Source: Lepisosteus oculatus | Lineage: Eukaryota; Chordata; Actinopteri; Semionotiformes; Lepisosteidae | Length of the DNA: 64,000 nucleotides | Reading direction: 5' to 3' | Assembly (NCBI RefSeq): GCF_040954835.1 | Contig: NC_090711.1 | Location: 3,913,501 to 3,977,500, forward strand | Part shown: positions 31,901 to 39,562 of the stretch, piece by piece | How positions within the stretch are numbered: the first letter of the stretch is position 1 | Layout of the letters: each line of letters starts with the position of its first letter | Notes under the pieces: generated by a model | Databases searched by the model: none | Seen by the model: the letters and a program-made list of their open reading frames with translations, nothing else | Told to the model about the DNA's origin: nothing | Position numbers and translations under genes: made by a program

Positions 31901-34297
31901 CAACATCACTCAGGAGCACAACTACTGCAGGCCCCCGCTGAGGTGACAGTGAACGAGCCCCCAGCAGTGGAGTGTTTAGAAACCTGCGAGATTGCTCAGT
32001 GGGGAACAATGCCCAGAAACGAAGTGGAGGCTCCAGTTCCCTCTCCGATTGGCAGTCCCACTTCTCCTCCAGGTGTCCTAGCGCACCTGCACGCAGAACC
32101 TGCTGAGATAACGCCCTCGGCCGCTGCTGATCCGGGCTGCTGTGGAGCTGACCTCTGCAGAGAAGAGGCGATGGCAGCTTGTCATGGCGGTGAGCCCGAG
32201 GAGCCTGCAGACACTGAAAACCAGGTGGTGGACATGGAGACCGAGTCCGAGTCTTGCGTGGAAGAGCCACGTGATTCAGAGGAAGCCGAGTGCCGAGATA
32301 GTGAAGCTGGGAGTATTTCTGTGATGGAAAAGTGTGCCGAAATGACTGTGCTGGCACCCACATCTATACCAGACACACTTCCAAGGTTTGGAGCCCGAGG
32401 AATTGATGCCATAAGAACTTTAACTTCGTTTCACCCCTTAGAGGGTGGTCAGACCTCTAAAGAATTAAACGTAGATAAATGCAAGAACGGTGGCAAGAAT
32501 GGTTTCAAAGTTGCTTCCCAAGAGCCATCTTTTCACACTAGTATTATGTCGGGAGCGATGGGTTTCAGTGATGCATCACGTCACACGAGTGGGGCATCCC
32601 ATGTCGAACTGGAGAGGGCAGATGGCTCCCCTGAAACGTCAGCTTGTGTTCCAGAGGACTCTGGTTTGCACAGCGACTCCACTGAAACTGCTTCTGACTT
32701 TGAAGATGAGTTGAGTGAGGATCAGAACACCTATGCTGAAGCAGACTTGGACAGTGGGCGCATGCCTGATTCACAGTATCAAGCTGTCCACTTGCGGCCA
32801 GCGAACGACCGGAAACTGATCGGCACGTTGCCCAGAGAGTCTCTGGCAAGACCCCGTGAACAGTCTCGCAATGCGAAGGAAAAGGCAGAAAATGGCCAGA
32901 TGGGAACAGCCAGTAAAGCCCAGGTTGTTCATTTAACAGGTCAGAGAGGTGTCGAGGCCCCAAAAAGGACTCTCAGCTCTGGTCGACAAGTGTCCTCCGT
33001 GGAAGCGAACAACCCCCTTGTCACGCAGTTGCTTCAAGGCAGCCTTCCACTCGAAAAAGTGTTGCCACTGCCTCATTCCGTGAGCAAGCTAGAAATCAGT
33101 CGAGTGCCCTTACCTCCTCATGCGTCACGTGAAAGTTGCCCTCAAAAGATGGAGGCTCCCTGTTTTAGAGGCAGGCGTTTAGGTCACTCAGGAACTGGGG
33201 GCGTAGGCGAGAGCCACAAGGCTTGCACGTCGTACAGTGACCCCTTGGTGCCCTCACACGTTACCTCAAATGGAAGTTCCCCTTTTGGGGGCCAGACCCT
33301 TTGCTCTCTCGGTCAGATGCCTGCTGCTGCGATTCCCAAATGGCAAGATGATGCACCAGCTGAGGAGGGGAGGTCCGCATGTTTGTTTGAGGAAACCGGC
33401 GAAGTAGCGGCATCTCGGGCTGCTCCACAGCCGTTCGTTTTGCTGGAGAATCCGGCCGTGGGGGGAGGCCTTCCTTTAAATCCACCAGCGTCCTCCAAGA
33501 CCCATCCGGGCTCCGCCGCTAAACAAAGCGCCGCCCTTGAAACTGCTGAAAATAAGGAACGCTCTGGAGTTCAAGCCCAGAGAGCTACTTCTGAGGAATA
33601 CAGCGCAGAAATGGCTCCGCAGCCGAATGCAGGCAAAGCCTATTGCAGCAATACGTCGGCCGAGGGAGCATCTCCTCCACAAAATGGCTTGTGTTCAGCG
33701 GACGTTGTGCCCACTGTTAAAATAAACTGGCTGCCAAAGCAATCCGTTGTTAAAGGCGAGAACCACCCTTCTTGTCAAACTCTTCCCAAAAATTCCACCA
33801 GGAGCACAAAAGAGGCGCCGAGTTCCGCGCAGCCCAAGGACCAGTTCCCAGCAGGGATGCTGAATATGGAAATGGCTCTGATTCGGTTGGCGAAGGAGCC
33901 CGGAAAGCCCTCCCCGTGCCCTCTGGAGGCTTCCTCCATCCCCTTCCAGCTGAGCATCCAGCAGCAGTTCTACGGGAAGCTGCCCAGGCTGCAGTACGGC
34001 CCCGGCTCGGGCTTCAGCTACACCGCCAACATGTCCGTCGTGGACACGGCGCTCACCGGCCTCTCCAAGAACATCGCCAACAGCGTGATGCAGCTGCGCC
34101 AGAGGAGCGGCTTCGCCGGGGGGGCGCACGCGGCGCTGAGCATCCAGGCCTTCGCGGAGAGCAGCATGGAGGAAGTGGCACTCAAGTGCTCCTGCCGGCT
34201 GAAAGCCATGATCATGTGTAAGGGCTGTGGCGCCTTCTGCCATGATGACTGTATAGGGCCTTCGAAGCTATGTGTATCCTGCCTTGTTGTTAGATAG
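7940..34297 (+). CDS. asxl1: asxl1, PR-DUB chromatin cofactor, complete coding region (12 exons)
   Basis: Exons: 7940-7996, 19345-19427, 20860-20968, 22336-22459, 24281-24363, 25092-25176, 26803-26949, 27395-27558, 28644-28740, 30014-30119, 30394-31060, 31601-34297. They total 4419 nt, or 1472 residues; human ASXL1 is 1541. Domains: HARE-HTH about residues 12-83 ([20 protein letters not shown]); DEUBAD about 241-350, with the NEF motif at 300-302; a basic [14 protein letters not shown] at 398-411; an acidic [11 protein letters not shown] at 934; the conserved [13 protein letters not shown] at 1051-1063; an atypical PHD finger at 1437-1468 with Cys1437, 1439, 1447, 1450, 1454, His1455, Cys1458, 1465 and 1468. 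Known role: the DEUBAD activates BAP1, which removes ubiquitin from histone H2A K119 in the nucleus. ASXL2/3 are ruled out by the close match of exons 1-10 and the C terminus to ASXL1 and by the neighbours kif3b and nol4l. The start is the first ATG of the leader, with G at -3. Confidence 0.96.
8013..8033. repeat. (ATC)7 microsatellite beside the exon 1 donor
   Basis: Seven perfect ATC units beginning 17 bases after the end of asxl1 coding exon 1, close to the 5' splice site. Confidence 0.9.
8176..8195. repeat. (ATTGC)4 short tandem repeat
   Basis: Four perfect ATTGC units after a GGAGGTGGTGGTGGGG-type run, in early asxl1 intron 1. Confidence 0.85.
10266..10416 (-). mobile_element. tRNA-derived SINE, V-SINE-like body, reverse orientation
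   Basis: On the - strand a tRNA-like head carries box B GGGTTCAAATCCC (10351-10363). It is followed by the body TGATCAAGGTGCTTCACC, CTGCTCCAGTAAAATA and a TGCATAAATGAGGG end. The body phrase 'aaggt.cttcacctga..tgctccagtaaaa' is common to fish SINEs of the V-SINE type. The assignment to that named family is from memory. Confidence 0.65.
10838..11150 (+). mobile_element. old interspersed repeat fragment (family not certain)
   Basis: The phrases 'agaacatgagcaacaag', 'ttccagattatctagctcgt', 'cagggtgtcggcttcaatag' and 'tcctgggttgactaaagc' recall a dispersed repeat seen across gar, sturgeon and coelacanth genomic DNA. The 89-codon open frame inside it has no recognisable domain and is not called as a gene. 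Confidence 0.45.
11338..11651 (+). mobile_element. DANA/HE-like tRNA-derived SINE, 3'-complete copy
   Basis: Head 'gatggtgcagtggtgggcatggc' (tRNA-like), 'ccatgggttcagtttt' in place of box B, then the body up to 'gtaggctggcaccctgtc' and 'cttgtgcccgttgcttg', and finally the tail 'gaaaatggatggatgga'. Part of the central segment is lost after 'atgtccgcatagg'. The same body recurs at least six times in the window in both orientations. Confidence 0.8.
11736..12115 (+). repeat. interspersed repeat, family shared with 54.1 kb and 41.2 kb
   Basis: The segments 'tcttgggtctggtgtaccc', 'tggctccagccaggccctta' and 'atgggaattgtaattgg..tat...gagtttcagaactgccctc' align, with substitutions, to 54105-54335. 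A T-rich insertion (11849-11863) lies between the two matching parts. The family name is unknown to me. Confidence 0.5.
12580..12880 (+). mobile_element. possible old retroelement fragment
   Basis: The phrase set 'ccttgaaatcctagcactt', 'ttctgaaaatctaaatacac' and 'gggttgtaaatccttgttg' resembles repeats found in other fish and amphibian DNA. The frame is broken and no domain is identifiable. Assignment is by memory only. Confidence 0.3.
13690..13783 (-). mobile_element. DANA/HE-like SINE fragment, reverse orientation
   Basis: The reverse complement reads 'gatgggctggctatatcctg', 'ccttgcgcctgttacctgcc', 'aggctagggctcacctg', 'ccctgtattggataaag'. This is the 3' half of the same SINE as at 11.3 kb. 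Confidence 0.75.
13972..14108 (+). mobile_element. tRNA-derived SINE, V-SINE-like, degenerate
   Basis: A tRNA-like head with 'ttagcggccagtgctctgga' and box B GGGTTCGAGTCTC (14023-14035) is followed by 'ttgagcagggtttttcaa' and 'ggggctactccagt', the body of the element at 10.3 kb in the other orientation. A run of 12 C (14115-14126) follows. Confidence 0.6.
14115..14126. repeat. C12 homopolymer
   Basis: Twelve consecutive C just after a SINE end in asxl1 intron 1; a likely length-variable site and a common place for assembly or read errors. Confidence 0.9.
14636..14882 (+). mobile_element. DANA/HE-like SINE, diverged
   Basis: 'gctgctgcctcctcac', 'gtgtggagtttgcttggtct', 'ggtgctccagttttctcctg', 'cagtccagagacata', then 'ggggtgtatcctgcctt' and 'accttatattggacc'. 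The order and spacing match the SINE consensus; the terminal GGAT tail is absent. Confidence 0.75.
15357..15380. promoter_or_regulatory. 24-bp perfect palindrome (TTTCACAAGTGT half-site)
   Basis: The left half TTTCACAAGTGT is followed with no spacer by its exact reverse complement, then T9 after one A/T junction. The half-site resembles both a T-box half-site (GTGTGAAA class, here TTGTGAAA) and an NK2 site (CAAGTG). A binding role is inference only. Confidence 0.4.
15876..16080 (+). mobile_element. DANA/HE-like SINE, 5' part
   Basis: 'attgtggttgagcactgctg', 'cctcgcatctcgcaagttct', 'ggttttgattctcaactggg' (box B region), 'gtgtggagtttgcatgggtg'. The 3' half is degraded. It abuts the tRNA-Ala SINE at 16096. 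Confidence 0.75.
16096..16214 (+). mobile_element. tRNA-Ala(CGC)-derived SINE or retro-tRNA
   Basis: Positions 16096-16167 fold as tRNA-Ala: TAGCTCAGTGGTAGAG (box A), anticodon CGC at 16128-16130 in loop TTCGCAT, box B GGGTTCAATAC, and end CATCTCCA. The acceptor stem AGGCATG/CATCTCC has two mismatches and one G-T pair, and the anticodon stem has a C-T mismatch, so it is probably not a working tRNA gene. The tail 'tttccctcgcgggatcaata' + 'aagtatctatc' is a fish SINE/LINE 3' end, which favours a SINE. Confidence 0.75.
17060..19300. other. 3' part of asxl1 intron 1, nothing specific seen
   Basis: No gene, tRNA or clear repeat was recognised in this stretch. Short polypyrimidine runs and scattered open frames under 70 codons are at chance level. 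Confidence 0.6.
19345..19427 (+). CDS. asxl1: asxl1 coding exon 2
   Basis: Acceptor TCTCTGTAG, donor GTCAGT at 19428. Encodes [20 protein letters not shown] then TKGLKEM, residues 20-47, the core of the HARE-HTH domain. Confidence 0.95.
19428..20859 (+). other. asxl1: asxl1 intron 2
   Basis: GTCAGT...CTCCGCAG. It contains a GC-richer patch at 20.1-20.5 kb with antisense open frames of 69 and 89 codons that show no domain. Nothing else is seen. Confidence 0.7.
20860..20968 (+). CDS. asxl1: asxl1 coding exon 3
   Basis: The split codon AG|T gives Ser47, then [20 protein letters not shown] and [14 protein letters not shown], residues 47-83, the end of the HARE-HTH domain. Donor GTATCG at 20969. 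Confidence 0.95.
20969..22335 (+). other. asxl1: asxl1 intron 3
   Basis: GTATCG...GAATGCAG. AT-rich; no repeat family or coding exon recognised. Confidence 0.7.
22336..22459 (+). CDS. asxl1: asxl1 coding exon 4
   Basis: Encodes [20 protein letters not shown] and the Ser/Thr-rich [10 protein letters not shown], residues 84-125. Acceptor TTGAATGCAG, donor GTACAC at 22460. Confidence 0.94.
22460..24280 (+). other. asxl1: asxl1 intron 4
   Basis: Contains T23 (22545-22567) and G-rich runs near 23761 and 24212. No gene or recognised repeat family. Confidence 0.7.
22545..22567. repeat. T23 homopolymer
   Basis: Twenty-three consecutive T, 86 bases after the exon 4 donor. No SINE body is joined to it, so it is not obviously a retroposon tail. 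Confidence 0.9.
24281..24363 (+). CDS. asxl1: asxl1 coding exon 5
   Basis: The split codon G|TG gives Val, then [20 protein letters not shown], residues 125-152. Acceptor TTTACTGCAG, donor GTGAGT at 24364. Confidence 0.94.
24364..25091 (+). other. asxl1: asxl1 intron 5
   Basis: GTGAGT...TCCCGCAG. Unusually CpG-rich for an intron in the 24.4-24.8 kb part, with a 16-bp perfect palindrome at 24564-24579. No coding exon. Confidence 0.7.
25092..25176 (+). CDS. asxl1: asxl1 coding exon 6
   Basis: Encodes [20 protein letters not shown] and VNGEHVPS, residues 153-181. The block [12 protein letters not shown] is strongly conserved in ASXL1. Donor GTGAAG at 25177. Confidence 0.95.
25177..26802 (+). 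other. asxl1: asxl1 intron 6
   Basis: Contains an interspersed repeat at 26.03-26.56 kb (separate entry) and a GC-rich first 300 bases. No coding exon. Confidence 0.7.
26030..26560 (+). mobile_element. fish interspersed repeat (unclassified)
   Basis: Starts with 'aattcaattcaactttgtca' and 'gaaaagtgtttctcattagt', and includes 'gacagtacaatttcgg', a G-rich 'gtgtgtggtggtggagg' run and 'agctctggggaagaagctat'. These phrases are typical of a dispersed repeat in many fish genomes. I cannot name its class. Confidence 0.5.
26803..26949 (+). CDS. asxl1: asxl1 coding exon 7
   Basis: Encodes residues 181-230: [20 protein letters not shown], then a lineage-specific linker with [14 protein letters not shown]. 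This is the least conserved part of the N-terminal half, but it is in phase at both ends. Donor GTAGGC at 26950. Confidence 0.9.
26950..27394 (+). other. asxl1: asxl1 intron 7
   Basis: GTAGGC...ATGCCGCAG. Nothing recognised inside. Confidence 0.75.
27395..27558 (+). CDS. asxl1: asxl1 coding exon 8 (DEUBAD start)
   Basis: Encodes residues 230-284: [40 protein letters not shown] and EVDRQ. This is the first half of the DEUBAD domain that binds and activates BAP1. Donor GTGGGT at 27559. Confidence 0.96.
27559..28643 (+). other. asxl1: asxl1 intron 8
   Basis: GTGGGT...TTTTCCAG. No repeat family or other gene recognised. Confidence 0.75.
28644..28740 (+). CDS. asxl1: asxl1 coding exon 9 (DEUBAD, NEF motif)
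   Basis: Encodes [20 protein letters not shown], then [12 protein letters not shown], residues 285-317. The Asn300-Glu301-Phe302 NEF box of the DEUBAD is intact. Donor GTGAGT at 28741. Confidence 0.96.
28741..30013 (+). other. asxl1: asxl1 intron 9
   Basis: Begins with a tRNA-like SINE at 28.77 kb; the rest is AT-rich with no recognised feature. Confidence 0.75.
28766..28860 (+). mobile_element. tRNA-derived SINE head
   Basis: 'agtggctcaaacagtaaagg' serves as box A region and GTGATTCGAATCT (28838-28850) as box B, spaced as in a tRNA. Just before it, 'gggggctctctagtggc' is a degenerate CTCF-like core. It lies 26 bases after the exon 9 donor. Confidence 0.6.
30014..30119 (+). CDS. asxl1: asxl1 coding exon 10 (DEUBAD end)
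   Basis: Encodes [20 protein letters not shown], then [15 protein letters not shown], residues 317-352, near-identical to human ASXL1. Donor GTGAGC at 30120. Confidence 0.96.
30394..31060 (+). CDS. asxl1: asxl1 coding exon 11
   Basis: Residues 352-574. It starts [16 protein letters not shown], then a very GC-rich stretch with the basic [14 protein letters not shown] at 398-411 (likely nuclear localisation), a long Pro/Ala/Ser linker, and [20 protein letters not shown] and [16 protein letters not shown] at the end. Acceptor CGTGCAG; donor GTATGA at 31061 (not the GTATGT or GTGAGT seen elsewhere, but functional-looking). A 226-codon open frame on the opposite strand is a composition shadow. 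Confidence 0.94.
31061..31600 (+). other. asxl1: asxl1 intron 11
   Basis: GTATGA...CCACTTCAG. Contains T11 followed by G13 at 31421-31448, about 150 bases before the acceptor. No other feature. Confidence 0.8.
31421..31448. repeat. T11-AAAT-G13 homopolymer pair
   Basis: Eleven T (31421-31431), AAAT, then thirteen G (31436-31448), T and GGG. Prone to slippage and able to form G-rich structures on the non-template strand. Confidence 0.9.
31601..34297 (+). CDS. asxl1: asxl1 terminal coding exon 12 (2.7 kb)
   Basis: Residues 575-1472. It starts [20 protein letters not shown], followed by [20 protein letters not shown] and a Gly-rich tract at 645-653 corresponding to the human mutation-hotspot region. 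Then come a long divergent acidic/Ser region, [13 protein letters not shown] at 1051-1063, and the PHD finger with [19 protein letters not shown] and the terminal LVVR. In the human gene this giant last exon is called exon 12 or 13 depending on numbering. Confidence 0.96.
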   Translation: MQLSRIKPPWVVKGPPTYQICPRIIPNSEAPSRGRTGARTLADIKARAQQARAQREAAAAVAATGEGAGPGGGPGGGGGREHPEPFEPGGGQGTLAESSSQHHSGAQLLQAPAEVTVNEPPAVECLETCEIAQWGTMPRNEVEAPVPSPIGSPTSPPGVLAHLHAEPAEITPSAAADPGCCGADLCREEAMAACHGGEPEEPADTENQVVDMETESESCVEEPRDSEEAECRDSEAGSISVMEKCAEMTVLAPTSIPDTLPRFGARGIDAIRTLTSFHPLEGGQTSKELNVDKCKNGGKNGFKVASQEPSFHTSIMSGAMGFSDASRHTSGASHVELERADGSPETSACVPEDSGLHSDSTETASDFEDELSEDQNTYAEADLDSGRMPDSQYQAVHLRPANDRKLIGTLPRESLARPREQSRNAKEKAENGQMGTASKAQVVHLTGQRGVEAPKRTLSSGRQVSSVEANNPLVTQLLQGSLPLEKVLPLPHSVSKLEISRVPLPPHASRESCPQKMEAPCFRGRRLGHSGTGGVGESHKACTSYSDPLVPSHVTSNGSSPFGGQTLCSLGQMPAAAIPKWQDDAPAEEGRSACLFEETGEVAASRAAPQPFVLLENPAVGGGLPLNPPASSKTHPGSAAKQSAALETAENKERSGVQAQRATSEEYSAEMAPQPNAGKAYCSNTSAEGASPPQNGLCSADVVPTVKINWLPKQSVVKGENHPSCQTLPKNSTRSTKEAPSSAQPKDQFPAGMLNMEMALIRLAKEPGKPSPCPLEASSIPFQLSIQQQFYGKLPRLQYGPGSGFSYTANMSVVDTALTGLSKNIANSVMQLRQRSGFAGGAHAALSIQAFAESSMEEVALKCSCRLKAMIMCKGCGAFCHDDCIGPSKLCVSCLVVR

Positions 34298-34607
34298 TTA
34301 ACAGTGGGCACTGGGGAACTGGGCCGGGTCGGGCAGGGGCTGTTATATTCCATGATGGTCTGTATTTTTACTGTGGCATATATTTTCTAATGCTGTTGTT
34401 AAGTGAATGCTGGGCACAGTTCCTTTTGTGTATTTTTTTTGTTCAAACTTTACGGACCATAACCCTTTACCTCTCGTCTCCTTAGACATTATTACTCTGT
34501 ACATTGGCAACTTGTGTCTCTCCAGCCTGATTGCACTTTGGAGAATAGAGATCTGTTCTTTGTGTCTTGTCAGTCTTTCAAAGAGATATTTTTTTAATAA
34601 TTAAATG

Positions 34608-34613
34608 AATAAA
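34608..34613 (+). terminator. asxl1: AATAAA, candidate asxl1 poly(A) signal
   Basis: AATAAA 311 bases after the stop, followed at 20-30 bases by T-rich TTGCCTTTGTTTTCC. A second hexamer lies at 34675-34680. Confidence 0.45.
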
Positions 34614-34674
34614 TTGCCTTTGTTTTCCAAGTACTTTCTTTTTATCTGTATTCAGCAGTTAAGCACAGTATTAT

Positions 34675-34680
34675 AATAAA
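34675..34680 (+). terminator. asxl1: AATAAA, second candidate asxl1 poly(A) signal
   Basis: AATAAA followed at about 20 bases by TGATCTGTTGTTCTGT, a GU-rich downstream element. Confidence 0.4.
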
Positions 34681-35571
34681 CCTGGCATTGAGCTGATCTG
34701 TTGTTCTGTAAATCCAATACTTAAGATGTCAATGTGTGGTGGACTTCACTAGAGCTCTATTAAAGATCGTCTGCTACTTGCTGAGTAATCGTGAATGTTA
34801 AGTGTCTGATGTTGCAGAGATGTCTGTGGTGCTGTTGGGTTTGAGAGGGTCTGGTTTATTTGTAACCAGCACATGTTTTTAAGTGCAGCTGAAATGGAAT
34901 GGAAATTTTACCCAAGGTACTTCTCAAATAATACCCTGAGTTCTCGGCGTCGTGCACTGATCTTTCAATTTTAAATGGGATAGTAGTCCAGTAAGAGTTC
35001 TTATTGCATGCTGAGGGTACTTTAATGAATAAGATTTAGTAACTGTATCTCCTGATATTTTTTAAAACAATCTTAAGTCGGTGGACACATTAGCTCCAGT
35101 TGTGTTTAAGAGCCGGATACCACCTGCAGTGTTGAATCTGATGATCTGGAAGGTGCACAATTTCTAACCGGTAATTTGTCTTTTCTTCGCTAAGAAGAAA
35201 TTCCCTCCTGCTGTTGACTAGTGCAGGACATGATAAAGGAAGTTACTTCCTCAGTCATGCTTGCGCATTGTTGTGTTTTTTTTTTTTTTAAGGAAGATCC
35301 TTTCTTTTTAACCACTGAGATGAAAAATGTAAGTTTTCAGTCTGGGTGACATTAATGTCAGTGGTCTACAAAATTAACTTGCTCCTAATTTGAGCAGTTC
35401 TAAGAAGGATTTTTATTCTTGGTTTCAGTTATGTTTAGCGGTTTAAAGAAAAAAGGTGCATTGCTGGGTCATCTTTTTTCAGACGCTGGTGGAGCTGGGG
35501 ATTTCATGGATGCTTAGGTCTGTAGTCACTTAACCCTTAAATCTGCTTCAGCTTGTAACGTATAGGACAAT

Positions 35572-35903
35572 CATCCCTCCATCCATTTTTGAGGTTGCTT
35601 TATCCAGTACAGGGTCACTGTGGCCTGGAGCCTGTCCCAGCACGCAGTGAGCGCAAGCAGGGCTTGCCCTTGATGGGAGGCCAGTCCATCACAGGACACA
35701 AACACACCAGGGCCAGTTTTCCCAGGAGCCGTTTAACCCACCATCATGTCTTTGGCCTGTGGGAGGAAACCGGAGGGCCCACCGAAAACCCACACAAGCT
35801 CGGGGAGAACAAAGACAAACTCCCCACAGACAGCCCCCCAGGAACCGAGCTCAGGGCCCCAGCGCTGTGAGGTAGCAGTGCTGACCATTGTGCCACTCTT
35901 GCA
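35572..35903 (-). mobile_element. DANA/HE-like SINE, near full length, reverse orientation
   Basis: The + strand begins with the inverted tail 'catccctccatccattttt', followed by 'tttatccagtacagggtcac' and 'gatgggaggccagtccatca', and later 'tgtgggaggaaaccggaggg'. It ends with 'gtagcagtgctgaccattgt' 'gccactcttg' (inverted tRNA-like head). This is the most complete copy in the window. Confidence 0.85.
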
Positions 35904-38164
35904 GGGTCATTAAACTGTTATATAGTGCCTATAAAACTATTTCCTCTCAAGCTGCTTCATTTTGATGCCGAAAATGTCCTGAATCGTTTTTTTGGGCCGA
36001 GCTGCTTCGCGATCATCCCAGTTCCTGTCCTGGGAAGCAGATCTGTAAACTAATGGAGCTGCATTTGTATGCAGGGCAGAGAGGAATCTGCTTACCTGAG
36101 ACCGATTAAGTAACCTTCTGTTCCCCAGTGAGGACCATTAGCATTTCAAACCCAGCAAAACCTCCTTCATTTGCATAAGCACCACACAACCTGCCTGAAA
36201 CATCCCTTGCCTAAACTGGCCTAATTTTTTGGAGTGGCACTTTCAAGTTGGTGTGCGCTAAATAAGTCTCGACATGAGCACGGGCTGATGAGTTAAAAAA
36301 AAGCCTTTTCACTCCCATGAGAATCAAATGTTTATTACAAATGCTTTCCAAATGAAGGTATTGCCTTTATGGGCAGTTGGTTTAAATGTGTAATCAGAGT
36401 CTTCTAGACACCTGGTACAGAATGCATCTGTCTGACAGGAAAATGCGCATCTACAAGCCATCAATTTTTTGATGCTTTTGTATCTACATTTACCTGGTCC
36501 TTGAGCTTTACAGCTCAGCGGCAGTCTGTGCTTTCAGGGAGAAATGATACATGCAATAAGTTGGAATTTCTTTTAGTAGAATCTTTGTAATGCTGCTTTG
36601 TACGTGAAAAAAGAAAATAAAGCAATAAAATTGGTGTGTGTGGTTTATAGGGTAGAGAGACATGCTTGCTTCTCTCTGTTCATCAGCTTTCATTATCTCT
36701 GGAGTGGTTCCCTCTTTCTCACCCTCCATCCCTGGTGTGAGTGTATAATTCGCTGATCAGGGATGCACTAGTCTTATCACACCCATGTGCAGTTGAAGGC
36801 ATTTTCTCAAACTGCTCATTTTGACACTTTTTCTACAGTGTCGTGTGTGTCTGGGGAATGCTCAAGACTGGCCTTTTTAGTAAGATGTGGGCACAAGCTT
36901 TGGGATATTTATAGAAATATTTAATGGTTGTAAATAGACTGCTAACAGAACACTTGTAAATGTCTTAATGATTTCTGATCTACACTTAGTGTACTGTACT
37001 TTTTTACATGCACAGGAGAACTGTTTTTATCTGTATGTAGTTTATTGATGGATAGTTCAGTTAAATCGGTCCAAATGGCAATTGGTTATCAACCTAAAAT
37101 GTAAGCGAAGCAGTGATTGTACACTTCCTACAATGCATTGACCTAAAACAATTATGCTGGCATTGCTTCCCTTAACTGGCAAAGATGTTGAACTAATGAA
37201 CTGTGCTCAGTCAGTGTGTCTCCGTTTCTTTCTTAGTCTGTGGATCTTAATGTACGTTCTTTAGAACCTGCTGGGGAAAATTAGGAAATCATTCTGAACT
37301 GATGCTAACCGCTTTTCACCAGTAAGTATTAAACTTAAGCAAATCTTTTTCCTGTTACATTGTAAAACTGATGGGCATCTGAAAGTTTAAATGTAATAAA
37401 TTGTGCATACTTGTGCGTTCTGTACTCGATGGAAGATAATTTACCTCTTCAAGTCAAGATCTAGCAGAACTTTATGTGGATGTGAACGGGACCTTGGTGA
37501 TGGGTGAAGTGGAAATCTCGCATAGCTGCTGCTTTTTATTCTAGAATGGAATGAGTGGAGCTCTTCAACTTACACCTGTAATAGGGTGTTGGTTTCAGTT
37601 AAGGCAATTGCATTTTTAATCACTGTAATGGAAAAAGGTTTAAGAGACTGAAGTTGAGGAAGAATAAACCTTTTTGGGTGTGCTTTTTGTTCACTCCAAG
37701 TACATATAAATCTACATTCTAAAGTGTTATGGTTCTGAAAGCTATTAGTTTTGTGGAATGGCAAAACATAGTGGGGTGGTGGAGGTCAGGGCTCTGGACA
37801 ATTTGTCATAGAAAATGAGAATTTCTTCCTAATTGACCTGGTTAATTAAAAGAAATCAAGACGCCTGATTCAGAATACTGAGCCCTGCTGGTGAGGTTTT
37901 ATGAGGGGGTGTGCCATGGTCTAATTCGTTTTTGCTTCATCTGTGCTGGTTTGCGTCATTGAAAGTAGCGTCTGAGGCACATCTGTTCTCAAGATATAGC
38001 ACCTTCTTTTTGGGGGGAGTCATAACTTTGGTCGCCATTGAAGGGTGGCTGAGTGACATCACACCACAAAGAAATAAGGCTCTATATCTGGGGACTGAAA
38101 GCAGTACAAACTACTGTCAGCGGCACAAACCAGCATAGACGAATGTGGTGGGTTCTGTTGTTGG

Positions 38165-38355
38165 TGCTGTTTGTAAGGGGACCAGCTTCACCTGTTCACT
38201 GCTTTAAGGTTCTGGGTTTGATTCTAAACTTGGCCACCTGTGTCTCTGGTGTTCATAATGCTGTTGTGCAGTGGTGTTTTTTCGCTGGGTGTTGCAGTTT
38301 CACTCAGACCCGTGCAGGATATGGCTGACTGGTAACTGAACTGTATTGGTCCGTG
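38165..38355 (+). mobile_element. DANA/HE-like SINE, diverged
   Basis: 'cactgctttaaggttctggg', 'tttgattctaaacttggcca' (box B region), 'cctgtgtctctggtgttcat' and 'gctgggtgttgcagtttcac' follow the SINE order. 'tgcaggatatggctgactgg' is the middle part. Confidence 0.6.
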
Positions 38356-39452
38356 TTGTGGGGGGGGGGAGTTCAGAGGGATTTCATACTTGGCTGGGTT
38401 TTTTCCCCTCCATGACCACAGCATGCTACAACACTACAAATGCAACTCGCTGAGCTCAGTTTTTCGACACATGACCTCTCAGGTTTGTCCCTTTTTCGTG
38501 TGGGGATGTATGACACTTTTATTTTGGAGCATTTTTCAAGAAACCGTGTGCCATGCAGTAGTATACACAACACACAGCAGATCAAAAATAAAAAGTACAG
38601 AAGATCAATTTCAAGAAAATGTGCAAAAGGTATTCATGTGCTCTTGGTTAGTAAGTTATGAACATGAGCACTGAGCTCTCCATGTATGATGGTGACCCCA
38701 AGAAGGTTCACCCAGTTGGTGCAGCCTGGTGTCTGATAGTTTCAGAAAGCCAAAAGCAGCTGATCTGTAAGAAGCACTGTGGGTACCTGTGTAATGGACT
38801 CAGGGCAGGCGTTGTCTCCTGACTTTTCTGAGTTAGTGTGCAAGGCACAGAACTCAATACCAGCTGATGCGAATGTTCTTTTCATGGAATGACTGGAAGT
38901 CCTAATCATCCAATATCACAACTTCGGCATGAAGCAGGACCCGGATCTTAAGGAGTATTAACCAAGTGGACAAAAGATGCCCATCTGCCATTTACTTCAG
39001 ATGAAAGACCAGAGTCAGAAGATACTTCCATTAAAGGCAGCAGCACTGAAACTGCCAACTGTCTCTGTATCTGAAGCTGGGAACCTGTGAGCAGAACCTC
39101 AGGCTTGTGGAACAGTTTATAAGTGCTGTTGCACCCATCTCTTGGGATGTGACAGATGCCAGTATGAGCTGTACTACAAAGAAGCTCTCTGCCTCTGTTA
39201 AATGTGACATGCATTTCTAAGGTTGAGCCCATGGAATAGTATTGCGTGAGGGAAACAAGTATAATGACATGGCTTCCCTGGGAAGTCCGGTTTTCCGAAG
39301 AGATATCTAATGCAATTTTAACTCTTACTATACTGGAAAGGAGCTTAGTATGTATGCAAATTCAGTAACTGAACATGAAAGAGGACACTGAACGTTCGTT
39401 AAGCTGTGCATGACAGGCCATGCTTACTATCAAGGTTACATGAGGCAATGGA

Positions 39453-39466
39453 GCGCCCTCTGGTGG
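39453..39466 (-). promoter_or_regulatory. CTCF-like binding motif
   Basis: The - strand reads CCACCAGAGGGCGC, which matches every position of the degenerate CTCF core CCASYAGRKGGCRC. It stands between the 3' ends of two convergent genes, about 4.8 kb from the asxl1 poly(A) sites and 0.4 kb from the inferred nol4l 3' end. Occupancy is not shown by sequence. Confidence 0.55.
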
Positions 39467-39562
39467 CTACTGGCATTTTGAATGGCAATGCTTTTTATCA
39501 CTGTCCCGTTTGAATGTGCTTTTGATGCTTTCTAGTGCACAGGCCATATGTACACTTAAAAA

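Larger units (their letters stand above)
34298..34700 (+). other. asxl1: asxl1 3' UTR (proximal form)
   Basis: AT-rich, T-rich sequence after the stop, with AATAAA at 34608-34613 and 34675-34680. Longer forms may use AATAAA at 36616, 36624 or 37395. Confidence 0.5.

Noticed and set aside
31731..32363. 210-codon antisense frame in asxl1 exon 12; similarly 33695-34243 (182 codons)
   Set aside because: Both mirror the asxl1 reading frame, carry no domain and have no independent support.
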